From: Roseburia sp.
GTDB lineage: Bacteria; Bacillota; Clostridia; Lachnospirales; Lachnospiraceae
DNA: 6,698 nucleotides
Assembly: GCA_030844625.1 (NCBI GenBank)
Contig: JAUUNJ010000137.1
Span: 1-6,698 of the forward strand
Reading direction: 5' to 3'
The position numbers and the translations under genes were made by a program. Under the pieces are notes generated by a model, which was not told the origin of the DNA, ran no database searches, and saw only the letters and a list, made by a program, of their open reading frames with translations. Below, in pieces: positions 6,003-6,698 of the stretch. Each line of letters starts with the position of its first letter. Position 1 is the stretch's first letter.

Positions 6003-6018
6003 AGGACTTTTATATTTT
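5983..6018 (+). terminator. Terminator of the MATE gene, overlapping its stop codon
   Basis: Positions 5983-5995 (ATAAAAGTCCTTT) pair perfectly with 6001-6013 over 13 bp, with a five-base AAAAT loop, followed by a T-rich tail to 6018. The TAA stop (6000-6002) lies at the loop and first stem bases, so the last codons of the gene form the 5' arm. The hairpin is nearly symmetric in A and T flanks and could also act in reverse. Confidence 0.85.
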
Positions 6019-6053
6019 CTGTAAAATATTTTCAGATTTGTTGCAAATAGCAC

Positions 6054-6083
6054 TGTACAAAATGGAATATGTTGTGCTATAAT
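6054..6083 (+). promoter_or_regulatory. nrdD promoter with extended -10
   Basis: TGTACA (6054-6059, 4 of 6 to TTGACA) is followed after 18 bases by a perfect TATAAT (6078-6083), preceded by TGC (6075-6077), an extended -10. The start would be near 6090. The two NrdR-like boxes lie immediately upstream of and downstream from the -10, an arrangement suited to repression. Confidence 0.75.
6062..6077 (+). promoter_or_regulatory. Degenerate upstream NrdR box
   Basis: ATGGAATATGTTGTGC matches the downstream perfect box at 11 of 16 positions, best in the core AATAT and the TTGTG half. It lies 33 bp centre-to-centre from that box, about three helical turns, as expected for paired NrdR sites, and it abuts the -10 hexamer. 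Confidence 0.6.
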
Positions 6084-6094
6084 TCAAAAAGTAA

Positions 6095-6110
6095 ACACAA
6101 TATATTGTGT
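6095..6110 (+). promoter_or_regulatory. Perfect NrdR box at the nrdD transcription start
   Basis: ACACAATATATTGTGT is a perfect 16-bp palindrome that matches the known NrdR-box consensus (acaCwAtATaTwGtgt). The symmetry extends two more base pairs on each side (6093-6112). It sits at about +5 to +20 of the predicted start. NrdR is an ATP/dATP-sensing zinc-ribbon/ATP-cone repressor of ribonucleotide reductase genes; its gene is not in the window. Confidence 0.9.
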
Positions 6111-6256
6111 TTTGCGACGGGAGAGTGAAAAAACAGTTCACTCTTTATGTTTGTAAAAATAATTTGAGAACAGGGAAAAACATTGAATTTATGCGAGCAA
6201 TAAGCCAATGATTTTGCTTGCCAAACACAAAAAAGATAAGGACGGGAGAGAATAAG
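6111..6256 (+). promoter_or_regulatory. nrdD 5' leader with two hairpins and a repeated decamer
   Basis: The leader RNA would be about 165 nt from the predicted start. Hairpin 1 pairs AGAGTGAA (6122-6129) with TTCACTCT (6137-6144), 8 bp with a 7-base loop, followed by a weak T-rich stretch. Hairpin 2 pairs GCGAGCAA (6193-6200) with TTGCTTGC (6214-6221), with one wobble and a 13-base loop. The decamer GACGGGAGAG occurs twice, at 6116-6125 and 6241-6250. The second copy is the nrdD ribosome binding site (GGGAGAG, 6 bases before the ATG); the first overlaps hairpin 1. No known riboswitch was recognised. Confidence 0.45.
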
Positions 6257-6698
6257 ATGGAAGTCAGGACGAGTAGAGTAATCAAAAGAAATGGAGAGGA
6301 GGTTTCTTTTGATGTTAATAAGATTCTTAATGCCATTAGAAAGGCAAATAATGAAATTGAACCGATTCATAAATTAAATGAATATCAGATTGCTGCAGTA
6401 GGTAAGGTTGTAACCGATCAGATTGAGTCTGCGAATCATGCAGTTGCCGTGGAAGATATTCAGGATATGGTTGAACGTGGAATTATGGAAATGCGCGGTT
6501 ATGAGGTTGCGCAGAAATATGTAAGATATAGATACATAAGAGAACTTGCCCGTAAGGCAAATACAACGGATGATGGAATTCTCTCTTTGATTGAGCAGAT
6601 TAATGAGGAAGTTAAACAGGAGAACTCTAACAAGAATCCGACCATTAACTCCACTCAGCGCGACTATATGGCTGGCGAAGTGAGTAAGGACTTGACGA
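6257..6698 (+). CDS. nrdD: Anaerobic (class III) ribonucleoside-triphosphate reductase, N-terminal part
   Basis: The ATG at 6257 opens 147 codons that run off the window edge without a stop. NrdD reduces ribonucleoside triphosphates to deoxy forms with a glycyl radical installed by NrdG. What is visible is the allosteric ATP-cone, residues about 3-95 (RVIKRNGEEVSFDVNKIL, then AVEDIQDMVERGIMEM and AQKYVRYRYIRE), and the start of the reductase domain with the conserved NKNPTINSTQRDYMAGEVSK stretch (about 125-144). The catalytic cysteines and the C-terminal glycyl-radical site lie outside the window. The ATP-cone also occurs in other reductases and in NrdR, but the following residues are typical of NrdD. 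It is controlled by its own promoter with NrdR boxes. Confidence 0.95.
   Translation, partial: MEVRTSRVIKRNGEEVSFDVNKILNAIRKANNEIEPIHKLNEYQIAAVGKVVTDQIESANHAVAVEDIQDMVERGIMEMRGYEVAQKYVRYRYIRELARKANTTDDGILSLIEQINEEVKQENSNKNPTINSTQRDYMAGEVSKDLT

Noticed and set aside
6125..6211. 28-codon GTG-initiated ORF in the nrdD leader following the first GACGGGAGAG copy
   Set aside because: The GTG begins at the last base of the decamer, leaving almost no spacing from the purine-rich site, and the product has no features; the hairpin reading explains the segment better.
6077..6370. 97-codon minus-strand frame over the nrdD promoter and start
   Set aside because: It runs antisense to the ATP-cone of NrdD and across the NrdR box; no supporting start signal or family resemblance was seen.

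Overview
This AT-rich window looks like the chromosome of a strictly anaerobic, low-GC Gram-positive bacterium, most likely a Clostridia/Lachnospiraceae-type Firmicute. The inference rests on strong AGGAGG ribosome binding sites, extended -10 promoters, U-tailed hairpin terminators, a group B-type [FeFe] hydrogenase, a class III (oxygen-sensitive) ribonucleotide reductase with NrdR boxes, and an ECF-type S component. No insertion sequence, prophage, CRISPR array, tRNA or rRNA is visible. I did not find a clearly new defence or mobile system; the interest lies in gene coupling and leader regions.

Left part (1-629): the tail of an unidentified upstream reading frame, then a 31-residue single-helix membrane microprotein with a very good ribosome binding site. 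Next comes a 350-base regulatory stretch ahead of mgtE. It holds a TTGACA promoter candidate, a near-perfect 15-bp dyad whose centre contains an extended -10 hexamer, and a second short ORF (30 codons, good Shine-Dalgarno) ending about 50 bases before mgtE. No canonical M-box magnesium riboswitch was recognised, so mgtE may be controlled in another way here.

mgtE (630-2189) encodes a complete MgtE magnesium channel/transporter with an unusually long acidic N-terminal extension. It converges on a minus-strand operon across one long hairpin that can serve as terminator in both directions.

Minus-strand operon (4358 down to 2281): a 507-residue [FeFe] hydrogenase of the group B type, with H-cluster motifs and 16 cysteines in its ferredoxin-like region (enough for four [4Fe-4S] clusters). 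Its stop codon overlaps the start of an ECF-type transporter S component (ATGA overlap). The S component's ribosome binding site lies inside the hydrogenase gene, which points to translational coupling and a shared role not yet explained.

Right part: a divergently transcribed MATE-family multidrug/toxin exporter (4578-6002) whose stop codon lies inside its own terminator hairpin. It is followed by the promoter of nrdD, the anaerobic ribonucleoside-triphosphate reductase, whose N-terminal ATP-cone runs off the window edge at 6698. The nrdD promoter carries a perfect 16-bp NrdR-box palindrome and a weaker second box three helical turns upstream, bracketing an extended -10, followed by a leader of about 165 nt with two hairpins.
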